A stretch of DNA of 64,000 nucleotides, taken from the NCBI RefSeq assembly GCF_000980885.2, contig NZ_LBDA02000033.1, forward strand, positions 62,001 to 126,000, in the 5' to 3' direction. Positions 26,078-34,746 of the stretch are shown here, one piece after another. This DNA is from Streptomyces malaysiense (GTDB lineage: Bacteria > Actinomycetota > Actinomycetes > Streptomycetales > Streptomycetaceae). Numbering within the stretch: the first letter of the stretch is position 1; each line of letters opens with the position of its first letter. A program made the position numbers and the translations under genes. The notes under the pieces were generated by a model that searched no databases, was not told the origin of the DNA, and saw only the letters and a program-made list of their open reading frames with translations.

Positions 26078-27258
26078 GCGTAGTAGTACGCCGTCGGGTA
26101 GGACGCGACCAGGCTGGCCACCGACCTGTTGTAGGTGTTGGTGGAGTGGTAGGTCACGTACGGCACGCCGGAGCTGTCCCGGTAGGTGACGACCATGGAG
26201 TGGTCCTTGGACCCGTCCCGGTTGAAGTCCATCTGGATCACGTCACCGAGGTCCGCCTGGTACACGTTGGCGAGCGGGGTGACGCGCTTGGAGGACAGCG
26301 CGAACCAGGAGAACTCGTTGACGCCGACGAAGGAGTCGGACTGGATGTCGGCGGTGCCGAACCACTTGGTGTAGTCGTTCGTGTAGCCGGGGACGTGCTT
26401 CCAGCCGCCCGCCTTCAGCACCTGGCTGACGAAGTTGGTGCAGTCGCCGCCGGCACCCTCGCCGTTGTAGTTCGGGTACGCGGTGTTGTAGTGGTTCCAG
26501 TACTTCTTCGCGTACGCGACCATCGCCTTGTAGTCGTACGTACCCCCGGTGAGCTTCTTGGGGTTCGCCGGTGCCGGGTAGCTGGTGGCCGCGCGGGGCG
26601 CGGTGGGCGGGCCGTCGTCGGAGGAGGCGGCGGGCTTGTCGTCCTTGGGCGCCGAGGGCGTGGCCACCTGGTTGACGGCGAGGTAGCCGTCGTCGGTGTC
26701 CTTGATCCCCGTGAGCTGCCAGTCCCCGTGCCGGCCGGCCCGGAAGGTCAGCTCGTGGTGGGCCTGGAAGCCGGTGGTCTTCGGCCCCTTGGCCGAGGTG
26801 GTGCCCGGCTTGTAGGTCAGCGACGTGGTCTCGGTGACGGCGACCTTGGCGTTCCGGCCGTGCACCTCGGTGGCGTCGAGCGTCACCGTGGTGTTGCCGG
26901 CGCTGTACTTCTCGCCCAGCTTGGCGAGGCGGTTCTTGCGAGCGCGCAGCTGGCCGAGGGCGGAGGACTGCGCGTGGCTCTGGCCGCCGGAGAGGCGGAC
27001 GGAGCCGTGGAAGCCCTTGGTGTGCTGGGTGCGGGCGCTGGTGGAGCCGTCCACCAGCGCCTGGGTGCGGTCGGTGAAGACCGCGTCGGCGAGCTTCTGG
27101 AAGGTCGCCTTGGTGGACGCGTCCACGGTCGGGTCGTTGGTGACCGCCGCGCCCGCGGTCCAGTTGGGTATGAGCGCCACTCCGGCGACCACGGCGGCGG
27201 CGGAGGCCCCGACGATGGTGGTGCGACGCCCCTTACGGCTGAGTCTTCTCGACTTCAA
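26065..27258 (-). CDS. Secreted amidase-domain protein (Amidase_6/NlpC-like fold)
   Basis: 397 residues. A signal-anchor (basic MKSRRLSRKGRR then hydrophobic core to TAGAAV) precedes a ~190-residue N-terminal domain, a Pro/Asp/Ser linker (~195-225) and a C-terminal catalytic domain. In the latter GAGGDCTNFVSQVLKAGGW carries the nucleophilic Cys, and DGSKDHSMVVTY the His. It is probably a cell-wall peptide amidase. The start is TTG with AGGGGAAC upstream. Third of three minus-strand envelope genes (PBP, deacetylase-like, amidase). Confidence 0.85.
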   Translation of the reverse strand: MKSRRLSRKGRRTTIVGASAAAVVAGVALIPNWTAGAAVTNDPTVDASTKATFQKLADAVFTDRTQALVDGSTSARTQHTKGFHGSVRLSGGQSHAQSSALGQLRARKNRLAKLGEKYSAGNTTVTLDATEVHGRNAKVAVTETTSLTYKPGTTSAKGPKTTGFQAHHELTFRAGRHGDWQLTGIKDTDDGYLAVNQVATPSAPKDDKPAASSDDGPPTAPRAATSYPAPANPKKLTGGTYDYKAMVAYAKKYWNHYNTAYPNYNGEGAGGDCTNFVSQVLKAGGWKHVPGYTNDYTKWFGTADIQSDSFVGVNEFSWFALSSKRVTPLANVYQADLGDVIQMDFNRDGSKDHSMVVTYRDSSGVPYVTYHSTNTYNRSVASLVASYPTAYYYAYRT

Positions 27259-27366
27259 TGATGTTCCCCTCTATGCCGGTACACCTACCGGGAGGGGGCA
27301 TCTTCGCACGGTCTCCTGAGCGTGTGTGAAGGGGGTTGCACAAGTGGAACCTGGCCTGCGCTCATG

Positions 27367-28668
27367 TCATTTGGCGATCGTCGACCAGTCCGGGGACTGG
27401 GCGGGGTCGAGGCTGCGCAGCGCGGCCAGCGTCGAGGGCTTCTGGACGTCCATCCAGTCGGCGAGTTCCCTGAAGGAGACGCACTTGACGCCCTTCTTGG
27501 TGCAGATCTGCGGGATGATCCGGTCGATGGCCTTCATGTAGATGCTGCCGTTCCAGTGCTCGAAGTGGTTGCCGATGAACAGCGGTGCGCGGCTGCCGTA
27601 GTAGACGCGGTTGAAGCCGGCCATGTAGGAGTCGACGGTCTGCTGTTCCCACTGGGCGTACTTGGCGGGGTCGCCGTCGGTCTCGCCGCCCGACTGGTTG
27701 TAGAGGAAGTTGAAGTCCATCGACAGGCCCTGGAACTTGCCGTTCTCGTACGGCAGCATCTCCAGCGGGAAGTCCCAGATGCCGTTCTTCTTGGTGGGCC
27801 ATATCTGGAAGTCGCCCGGGGAGCTGGCGTCGTAGCGCCAGCCGTAGCTCTTGATGGCCTTCAGCAGGTTGGGCTGGCCCTCCAGGCAGGGCGCGCGGCC
27901 GCCGATGACCTCCTTCTTGAAGTCGAAGGGCAGGGGCGGGATGTCGGTGTAGCCGGTGTTCGTCTTCCAGTTCTCCACGAAGGAGTAGAACTGGTCGATC
28001 TCGCTCTTCCACTGCTGGACGCTCCAGTCGCCGCCGCCCTTGGCGCCGCAGAAGTGGCCGTTGAAGTGGGTGCCGATGTCGTTGCCCTGCTCGTAGGCGA
28101 GGCGGAGCTGTTCCAGGGTGGTGCGGATGTGCTCGTCGGTCGGGTAGTCGATGGCGGCGTCGCCGGGCTCGTGCATCGGGCCGTGGTAGAGGTCCTTCTT
28201 GCTCTTGGGCAGCAGGTAGATGCCGGTGAGGAAGAAGGTCATGTGGGCGTTGTACTCCTTGGCCATCTCCCGGTAGTGCGAGAAGAGATGGTCGTCGCCC
28301 TGCAGGGCGCCGTCCCAGGAGAAGACGACGAACTGGGGCGGCTTCTCACCGGGCTTGAGCGGTACGGGCTTCAGCGTGCCCTGCTGCGGTCCGGTGTAGG
28401 AGGTGGAGCCGTCGCCGAGGACGTGGGTCTTGCCGTCCCATTTGGCGGTCGCGGAGGGCGTGGGTCCGGGCTCCTTGCCGCCCTTGCCGGAGGCGGCGGT
28501 GGGTGTGGTGTCGTCGGGGCGGCTCAGGGCGAGGTAGCCGGCCACCAGGGAGGCCACGACGAGGAGGGCGGCGAGCGTGAAGATCTGCGGGCGGGTGGCG
28601 GCGGGGACACGGCGGCGGCCGGGGGCGCGACGCCGGCCCCGGCCCGTCTGTTCCTTCTTGCGAGACAT
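27367..28668 (-). CDS. Polysaccharide-deacetylase-like membrane-anchored protein
   Basis: 433 residues. An N-terminal membrane helix (about 29-49) follows a very basic cytoplasmic tip. The extracellular part looks like a carbohydrate-deacetylase (CE4-like) fold: VVFSWDGAL at the first strand, NDIGTHFNGHFCG at the position of the metal-binding HxxxH, and a GNHFEH segment late in the domain. The first motif has WDG in place of the usual DDG, so enzymatic activity is uncertain. It follows the class A PBP by 45 nt and is probably cotranscribed. Confidence 0.78.
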   Translation of the reverse strand: MSRKKEQTGRGRRRAPGRRRVPAATRPQIFTLAALLVVASLVAGYLALSRPDDTTPTAASGKGGKEPGPTPSATAKWDGKTHVLGDGSTSYTGPQQGTLKPVPLKPGEKPPQFVVFSWDGALQGDDHLFSHYREMAKEYNAHMTFFLTGIYLLPKSKKDLYHGPMHEPGDAAIDYPTDEHIRTTLEQLRLAYEQGNDIGTHFNGHFCGAKGGGDWSVQQWKSEIDQFYSFVENWKTNTGYTDIPPLPFDFKKEVIGGRAPCLEGQPNLLKAIKSYGWRYDASSPGDFQIWPTKKNGIWDFPLEMLPYENGKFQGLSMDFNFLYNQSGGETDGDPAKYAQWEQQTVDSYMAGFNRVYYGSRAPLFIGNHFEHWNGSIYMKAIDRIIPQICTKKGVKCVSFRELADWMDVQKPSTLAALRSLDPAQSPDWSTIAK

Positions 28669-28713
28669 GCGCGGCTCAATCTCCGTGTGGTCGAGGGGTT
28701 CGGGGGCCGGGGG

Positions 28714-30957
28714 TCAGTCCAGGCCCATGGCGGCCGACCAGAGGGCGTAGGGCACGGTGTCCGGCGAGGCGCCCGCGAGTCCCTTCAGAGGCAGCGGTTC
28801 GAGGGACTTGGCCAGGTCCATGCGGTAGACGACGACCGCCGTGGACACGGAGTCGGCGGTGCCGGCGTACCAGGCCGCGGTGTTCTTTCCGGCGCTCTCC
28901 CCGTCGGTGGTGCCCTGGTCGGCGGTCCCGGCCTTGCCCGCCACGTCCGGGGTGGAGACCTCCGGGTGGGCGGCGCGGAAGGAGTCGGTGAGCGCCTGGT
29001 CGACGTCCCCGGCGACCTCGGCGCGCACGGCTCGGGTGGGGTGCGGGGTGGCCAGGGCGACGGGTGCGCCGTTGCGGGTCATGCGCCGCACCGAGTACGG
29101 CTCCGTGTGGGTGCCGTCGGCGGCGAAGGTGGCGTATCCGCTGGCCATCCGGATGGCGCTGGGCGTGGAGCTGCCGAGCGACAGTTCGGGCACCTGGCGG
29201 CCGATGCTGGAGGGCAGCAGCCCGGACGCCTGGGCGGTCTGGCGCACCTGACCGAGCCCGGTGTCCATGCCGAGCTGCATGAACGGGGTGTTCACCGACT
29301 TGGCGAGGGCCTCGCGCAGGGTGATCCTGCCGTACGACCTGTTGCCGTCGTTGTGTGCGGCGACCTTCTTGCCGCTGCGGTCCCAGTAGGGGCCCTCGGG
29401 GGTGCTGACGGGGACGGCGTCGTCGCCGTCGTAGACGCTTTCGGGGGTGACGGGGGTGGCGGATCCGCCGCGGGTCTTGTGGACGCCGTGTTCGAGCCCG
29501 GCGGCGTAGACGAAGGGCAGGAAGGCGGTGCCGGCCGGGACGGTGGTCGCGTTGGACTCGTTGTAGCCCTGGGTGCGGTGGTCGGGTCCGCCGTAGACGG
29601 CGAGGATCCGGCCGTCGGTGGAGACGGAGGCGGCCCCGTAGTGGCCGTTCTTCGCGGCGTCGGGGTCGTTCTGCTTGGCCTGCTTGCGGGCCTTGGTGAC
29701 GGCGTCGGTGAGCGCGTTCTCCCGCTTGCGGTCGAAGGTGGTGTAGATCTGGTAGCCGCCGAGGTCGAACTGCTGGTCGGTCAGGTGGGCGGCCTTCTTG
29801 GCGTACTGGGAGGCCAGTTCCACGAGGTAGTCGCTCTGCTCGCCGGTGTTGTACAGCGGGTTGGACTTCAGCGGCTCGGGAAACGTCTTGTACTGGGCGC
29901 GCTGTGCCGGTGTCAGCTTGTGGATCTTGACCATGCGGTCGAGGATCCAGGACCAGCGTGCCTCGGCCCGCTCGTGGTTGGCCTTGCTCAGGGTGGGGTC
30001 GTACAGGCCCGCGCCCTTGAGCAGCCCGGCGAGCATGGCCGCCTCGGACACGTTGAGCTTGCTGACGTCCTTGCCGTAGTAGGCCTGGGAGGCGCGCTGG
30101 ATGCCGTAGGTGCCGCGGCCGAACCAGCTGGTGTTGAGATAGCCGTCGAGGATCTTGTCCTTGCTCATCTTGTTGTCGAGCTTGAGCGAGATCATCGCCT
30201 CGGTGAACTTACGGCTGAGGGTCTGGTTCTGGTTCAGATAGACGTTCTTGACATACTGCTGGGTAATAGTGGAGCCGCCCTGGGTGTCCCCCTCGCCCAC
30301 GGTGCGGAACAGGGCGCGGCTGATGCCTTTCACGGATATTCCGGGGTCGGAGTAGAACGTCTCGTTCTCCGCGGCGAGCACCGCCCAGCGGACGTCCGGG
30401 GGGATGTCCTTCAGGGGCATCGCCTGCCGTTGCACCCAGCCCGTACGGGCCATCGGGGTGCCGTCGGACCAGAAGTAGACGTTGTCCTGCTGGGTGGCGT
30501 ACGAGTTCAGGTCGCTCGGTATGTCGGTGAGCGCGTACGCGGTCACCAGGAAGGCGCTGAGCAGGCCGAACGAGGCCAGGGTGCCGCCGAGCCACTGCCG
30601 CCAGGAGGGCATCCAGCGCCGCCAGCCGTCGCGGCCGGGGCGTGGGTAGGCGGGCTTGAGGCGCCGCGCGTAGGGCGCGAGAGGGCGCAGGTACGGCGCG
30701 AGCCGGCCCGTCAGTGGCGCCAGCAAGCCGGGTATTCGGGCGGTCACGCTCCCCGCGCGCTCCCGTGTGGAGGGGCGCGCGCTGCGCCTGCGCTCGGCCC
30801 GTCCGCCGCCGGACGGCGGCTCGGGCGGCGCGGGCGCGCGCAACTGCATGGTCTCGTCGGCTCTGAGAGCGTCCACTCTCAGATGCAGGGTCCGGTCGGC
30901 GTCGAGCGGCTGCTCGCCCTGGCCGGAACGGCCCTCCCCCTGCGACGCATCGGTCAC
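28714..30957 (-). CDS. Class A penicillin-binding protein with degenerate transpeptidase site
   Basis: 747 residues. A long basic cytoplasmic region with a membrane helix (about 122-145) precedes the GT51 glycosyltransferase domain: AAENETFYSDPGIS with the catalytic Glu197, then QGGSTITQQYVKN. In the transpeptidase domain the SxxK position reads PAGTAFLPFVYAAG (Thr477 and Leu480 in place of Ser and Lys), SxN is intact as SVN, and KTG is KAG. It should still polymerise glycan but probably cannot cross-link or bind beta-lactams. The GTG start has GGAGGGGAGA upstream. Confidence 0.9.
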   Translation of the reverse strand: MTDASQGEGRSGQGEQPLDADRTLHLRVDALRADETMQLRAPAPPEPPSGGGRAERRRSARPSTRERAGSVTARIPGLLAPLTGRLAPYLRPLAPYARRLKPAYPRPGRDGWRRWMPSWRQWLGGTLASFGLLSAFLVTAYALTDIPSDLNSYATQQDNVYFWSDGTPMARTGWVQRQAMPLKDIPPDVRWAVLAAENETFYSDPGISVKGISRALFRTVGEGDTQGGSTITQQYVKNVYLNQNQTLSRKFTEAMISLKLDNKMSKDKILDGYLNTSWFGRGTYGIQRASQAYYGKDVSKLNVSEAAMLAGLLKGAGLYDPTLSKANHERAEARWSWILDRMVKIHKLTPAQRAQYKTFPEPLKSNPLYNTGEQSDYLVELASQYAKKAAHLTDQQFDLGGYQIYTTFDRKRENALTDAVTKARKQAKQNDPDAAKNGHYGAASVSTDGRILAVYGGPDHRTQGYNESNATTVPAGTAFLPFVYAAGLEHGVHKTRGGSATPVTPESVYDGDDAVPVSTPEGPYWDRSGKKVAAHNDGNRSYGRITLREALAKSVNTPFMQLGMDTGLGQVRQTAQASGLLPSSIGRQVPELSLGSSTPSAIRMASGYATFAADGTHTEPYSVRRMTRNGAPVALATPHPTRAVRAEVAGDVDQALTDSFRAAHPEVSTPDVAGKAGTADQGTTDGESAGKNTAAWYAGTADSVSTAVVVYRMDLAKSLEPLPLKGLAGASPDTVPYALWSAAMGLD

Positions 30958-31128
30958 TATGCGTCTCCCCTCCGCACTCGCTCTTGCTCGCGCGGTGAGC
31001 TGAGCGTCCTCGCAACGGCTTCACAAGTTATCAGCGAAGTTTTCGATTCCTCCGCTTGAGTACCTGATGTATCCCAACACTCATCAAACATTGAGATGCC
31101 ACGTTTACCCCACGGTTACGCTGGACCC

Positions 31129-31341
31129 ATGCCTCGCTATGAGTACCGCTGCCGGAGCTGCGGCGACACGTTCGAACTGAGTCGGCCGATGTCGGAGTCG
31201 GCGGCGCCGGCGCCGTGCCCCGCCGGACACGCGGACACGGTGAAACTGCTGTCCACGGTAGCGGTGGGCGGCTCGGCCCGGACCGCCGCCCCCGCGCCCC
31301 GGGCGGGCGGCGGCTGCTGCGGCGGGGGCTGCTGCGGCTAG
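31129..31341 (+). CDS. FmdB-type zinc-ribbon regulatory protein
   Basis: 70 residues. MPRYEYRCRSCGDTFEL is the FmdB/CxxC_CxxC zinc-ribbon start; the second pair is degenerate (PCPAGH, one Cys plus His). The tail GGGCCGGGCCG is Cys/Gly-rich, typical of Streptomyces members. A -10-like TACGCT lies 6 nt before the ATG, suggesting a leaderless mRNA. Its role is unknown. Confidence 0.85.
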   Translation: MPRYEYRCRSCGDTFELSRPMSESAAPAPCPAGHADTVKLLSTVAVGGSARTAAPAPRAGGGCCGGGCCG

Positions 31342-31358
31342 CCTCCGGCCGGGGGCGG

Positions 31359-32174
31359 CTACGGGGCGGCCGTGCGCGTCGCGTTCAGGAACTCCCTCAG
31401 GACCCGCTCCCCGGCCAGCACCCCCCGCTCCGGCAGCGCGCTGATCCGCGGCGCCAGCCACCCGGTGTCCGCCAGTTCGCCGTGCCCCGGCCGCCAGCCC
31501 CGGTCCGCGGCCAGCAGCAGGTCGGCGTCCAGCAGGGAGTCACCGGCGGCCAGGGTCAGGTCCGCGCCCGTGCGGCGGGCCACCTCGTGCACGGCGGCGC
31601 TCTTGGTCAGCGGCTCGGGCACGGCGTAGAGCTTGCGGCCCTGGACGGAGACGGTCCAGCCGCGGCTCTCCGCCCAGGCGGCCAGCTCCTTCACCCAGTC
31701 CGGGGGCAGCAGCTCGCGCTCGACCACGAGGTAGGCGAACAGGTCCTCGGCGACCCGCTGCTTGCGCAGCCACACCGGGTCGGCCGTCCGCGCCAGATGC
31801 TCCTGGACCTCGGCCAGCGGCGCGCACTCGTCGGCGAGGCGGGCCAGCACCCGGGCGTGCCAGTCGCGGTCGGTGACGCCGTCGACCAGCAGATGACCGC
31901 CGTTGGCGCAGATCGCGAACGCGGGCTGCGGGCCCGGCAGGTTGACGCGCTGGTACTGCTTGCGGGTCCGGGTCGTGGTCGGCACGAACACGGCCGCGTC
32001 CCCGAGATCGGTCAGCAACCGGGCCGCCGTCTCCGTCATGTACGACAGCGGCCTGCTCTCGTGCACCTCCACGCACAGCAGCCGGGGCGCGCGGGCGTCC
32101 GGCATGGTCAGCGCGAGGGCCGCGGAGGAGTAGATCAGCGTACGGTCGAGGTCGCTCGCCACCAGCACCGGCAT
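31359..32174 (-). CDS. HAD-family phosphatase of the Ter metabolite module
   Basis: 271 residues. Motif I is ASDLDRTLIYSS (nucleophilic Asp8), a VPTTTRTRKQYQ segment corresponds to motif II, Lys is in the LTKSAA region and LAAGDSLLDADLLL is motif IV, the Cof/sucrose-phosphatase pattern. Its ATG overlaps the TGA of the upstream PRTase gene by one base (TGATG), so translation is coupled. In Ter systems such HAD enzymes are predicted to act on the phosphorylated product of the PRTase and lyase. The metabolite is not known. Confidence 0.85.
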   Translation of the reverse strand: MPVLVASDLDRTLIYSSAALALTMPDARAPRLLCVEVHESRPLSYMTETAARLLTDLGDAAVFVPTTTRTRKQYQRVNLPGPQPAFAICANGGHLLVDGVTDRDWHARVLARLADECAPLAEVQEHLARTADPVWLRKQRVAEDLFAYLVVERELLPPDWVKELAAWAESRGWTVSVQGRKLYAVPEPLTKSAAVHEVARRTGADLTLAAGDSLLDADLLLAADRGWRPGHGELADTGWLAPRISALPERGVLAGERVLREFLNATRTAAP

Positions 32175-34711
32175 CAGACGTTCACCGCCTTCCCGTCGGC
32201 GCCGGTCGCCCCGCGCGTGTACTGGGGGTGGATCAACCCGACACAGGTGTACGGCAGTTCGTCCACCTCCTCGACCGGCACCCCGCGCTGCCGGGCGAGC
32301 AGCCGGACATGGTCCAGGTCGGCGCCCGCGCCCCTGTGCGCGAGGATCTTCCAGGGCACCCGGCGCAGCAGCACCCGGGTGGTCTCGCCGACACCCGGCT
32401 TGACGAGGTTCACGTCGTGGATGCCGTACTCCTCGCTGATCCGCTCGACGGCCCGCCAGCCCGCCCAGGTCGGCGTGCGGTCCTCGGCCGGCAGTTCCTT
32501 GACCGCCTTCGCCACTTCGTCGGTGACCTCGGAAAAGCGTGCCTCCACGGCGTCGAGGAAGTCCGTGGAGACATCGGCGTCGGCGAGTTCGCGGTAGAAC
32601 TTCGCGCCGTGGAAGTCGTCCGGACCGACCAGGTCGGCGCGCAGGACCGTACGCGAGATCAGCCCGGAGACGGTCGAGTTGAGGCAGGCGGAGGGGATGA
32701 GGAAGTCCTCGCGGGTGCCGTAGGTGCGCACGCAGGAGCCCGGGTCGGCGAGGACGGCGATCTCCGGGTCGAATCCGCTGATGCCCTCCGTCTTCTCGAA
32801 CTCCTCGACGGCCCGCGCGAGTTCACGGGTGATGGCGCCCTTGCCGGTCCAGCCGTCCACGAACACGACGTCCCTGGGGTCGTGGTGGGCGGCGAGCCAG
32901 CGCAGCGCGTTGGCGTCGATGCCCCGGCCACGCACGATCGAAACGGCGTAGTGCGGCAGTTCGAGGCCGTGCCGGAAGCGCGCCCAGCGGCGCATCAGCA
33001 CGCCGACCGGGGTCCCGGCGCGGGCCAGCGACACCAGCACCGGTCGCGGCGCGGGGGTCCCCCCGCCCGAGCGAAGCCGGGAGTGGGGGAGCTCGCCGAG
33101 GACCGTCTCGGTCACCACGCCGACGGCGCGGGCGATGCGCGCGGCCGAGGCGTCGAGGGCCGCGTGGAACAGCTCCTGGTACCGCGCGCTGGGCTGGTAC
33201 TCGACGGGCAGCGACTCGGCGTAGTGCGCCCCGCCGCTCTGGATGGCCTCCTCCCGCTCCTCGGTCGGCGCCTCCAGGGTGACGTCGGAGAGGTCCTGCA
33301 GCAGCCAGCCGACCTCCTCGGGTGCGTACGAGGAGAACGCGGGGCCGCGGAGGGGCTCGGGCAGCATGGCCGGCCTTTCGGGAGCGCGCGGGGGCGCGGG
33401 GACGTAGGAGGGGACGACCGCGAGCAGTACGTACGGCACCTGTTCCGCGAGCCGCGCGAGCAGTCCGTCGGGCGCGTGCAGCGCGGGGGTGTCGCCGGCC
33501 GAGTCGACCACGGCGACGACGGCGTCGAAACCGCCGCCCGCCACGTTGTAGGCGTAGCGCTCGCCGGGCCCGTCGGCCGGCTCGTCGTGTGCCGGGAAGA
33601 CGACGCGGCTGCGGATCGCGTACCCCGGGTCGTCCACCGCGAGCACGGGCGACCGCGTGGTGGTGGAGAACCGCACCTCGCCGTCCCGTATCCGCTCCAG
33701 CTCACCGGCGAGCCGGAGCGGGGCGTACATCAGCTCCTCGAAGCCGAGGACCAGGACGTCGCGGGCGCCGGCGGGGAGGGCGTCGGATATCCGGCCGGCC
33801 ATCGCGGGGAGGGCGGCTTCGAGGCGGGCGCGGTGGCCGGGGGTGAACCCGTGCCGTCCGCCGTCGGGCAGGCCGGCGGGCCAGCCGAGGTCGACGGTCC
33901 GCGCCCCCTCAGGGGCGCGGGGCGAGTCCTGGCGCGGCTCCGCCGCCTGTGCGCGGCCCGCCGGCCCGGCCGCGCCGGACGCGTATCGCGCGACCAGTCC
34001 CTGTCCCTTCTCCAGTACGTCCTCGGGCAGCGTCACCGTCCCGGACACGGCGGAGACCAGGTCCACCCGCGCCCCGATCTCCGCCGCGAACCGCTCCAGC
34101 CGCCGGACGTCCCGCGCCGACCGCATGTCCACCAGCGCGACCACCACGTACCAGCCCCGGGGATACCGGGCGTGCAGATCGCGGATCGTGTTCAGCACCG
34201 TGTTCCCGGTGGAGAACTCGTCGTCCACCAGCACCAGCGGCCCGTCCCCGCCCAGCATTCCGGGGTCCGCCGGCAACAGCAGATGCGACGTGGCGTGGGA
34301 GTGCGACTCCTCGAACCCGCCCGCGGGCGCCACCCCGGCGACCGGCCGGCGCGTGGAGTGCAGATACGGCGCCGTGCCGAGCCCGTCGGCCACCGCGTGT
34401 CCGAGCCCGGTCGCGGTCTCCGCGTACCCGAGGACGACCGCACGGGCCGCCCGCTCCGGGCCGAGCAGCGCGCGTACCCGCCGGCCGAGCCGCACTCCGT
34501 GGCCGTAGACCACCGAGGGCTTCTGCGGTACGTGCTTGCCGAGCACATTGGAGACCAGCAGGTGGGCCCGCTTGGGGTTGCGGCGCAGGGCGAGGCCCAG
34601 CATGGCCCGCAGGTCCTCGCCGCCCCGGCCGTCGTCGCCCGTCAGCGCGACCCCGAGTCGCCGGGCGACCCAGCTGCCGGACCAGACACCGTCGTTCACT
34701 GCGTTGTTCAT
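32174..34711 (-). CDS. Fused double phosphoribosyltransferase: PRTase-TRSP plus StiP-PELOTA
   Basis: 845 residues, apparently two Ter-module proteins joined. Residues ~30-235 form a PRTase with PRPP loop VLVDDEFSTGNT (160-171). Residues ~290-410 are the TRSP domain, named after its motif, seen here as TTTRSPV at 350-356. A linker follows. Residues ~490-720 match the StiP family (GGAHYAESLPVEY at 494-504, second PRPP-like loop FVDGWTGKGA at 617-626). Residues ~765-830 resemble the PELOTA RNA-binding domain. It should make a nucleoside-like compound together with the HAD and CitE-like neighbours. Confidence 0.85.
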   Translation of the reverse strand: MNNAVNDGVWSGSWVARRLGVALTGDDGRGGEDLRAMLGLALRRNPKRAHLLVSNVLGKHVPQKPSVVYGHGVRLGRRVRALLGPERAARAVVLGYAETATGLGHAVADGLGTAPYLHSTRRPVAGVAPAGGFEESHSHATSHLLLPADPGMLGGDGPLVLVDDEFSTGNTVLNTIRDLHARYPRGWYVVVALVDMRSARDVRRLERFAAEIGARVDLVSAVSGTVTLPEDVLEKGQGLVARYASGAAGPAGRAQAAEPRQDSPRAPEGARTVDLGWPAGLPDGGRHGFTPGHRARLEAALPAMAGRISDALPAGARDVLVLGFEELMYAPLRLAGELERIRDGEVRFSTTTRSPVLAVDDPGYAIRSRVVFPAHDEPADGPGERYAYNVAGGGFDAVVAVVDSAGDTPALHAPDGLLARLAEQVPYVLLAVVPSYVPAPPRAPERPAMLPEPLRGPAFSSYAPEEVGWLLQDLSDVTLEAPTEEREEAIQSGGAHYAESLPVEYQPSARYQELFHAALDASAARIARAVGVVTETVLGELPHSRLRSGGGTPAPRPVLVSLARAGTPVGVLMRRWARFRHGLELPHYAVSIVRGRGIDANALRWLAAHHDPRDVVFVDGWTGKGAITRELARAVEEFEKTEGISGFDPEIAVLADPGSCVRTYGTREDFLIPSACLNSTVSGLISRTVLRADLVGPDDFHGAKFYRELADADVSTDFLDAVEARFSEVTDEVAKAVKELPAEDRTPTWAGWRAVERISEEYGIHDVNLVKPGVGETTRVLLRRVPWKILAHRGAGADLDHVRLLARQRGVPVEEVDELPYTCVGLIHPQYTRGATGADGKAVNV

Positions 34712-34746
34712 GCGTTCCTTGGATGCGTTTCCCGGGACGGGAGGAG

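Noticed and set aside
27322..31059. 1245-codon plus-strand open frame
   Set aside because: It is the antisense of the deacetylase-like and PBP genes; Gly/Val/Arg-rich shadow without motifs.
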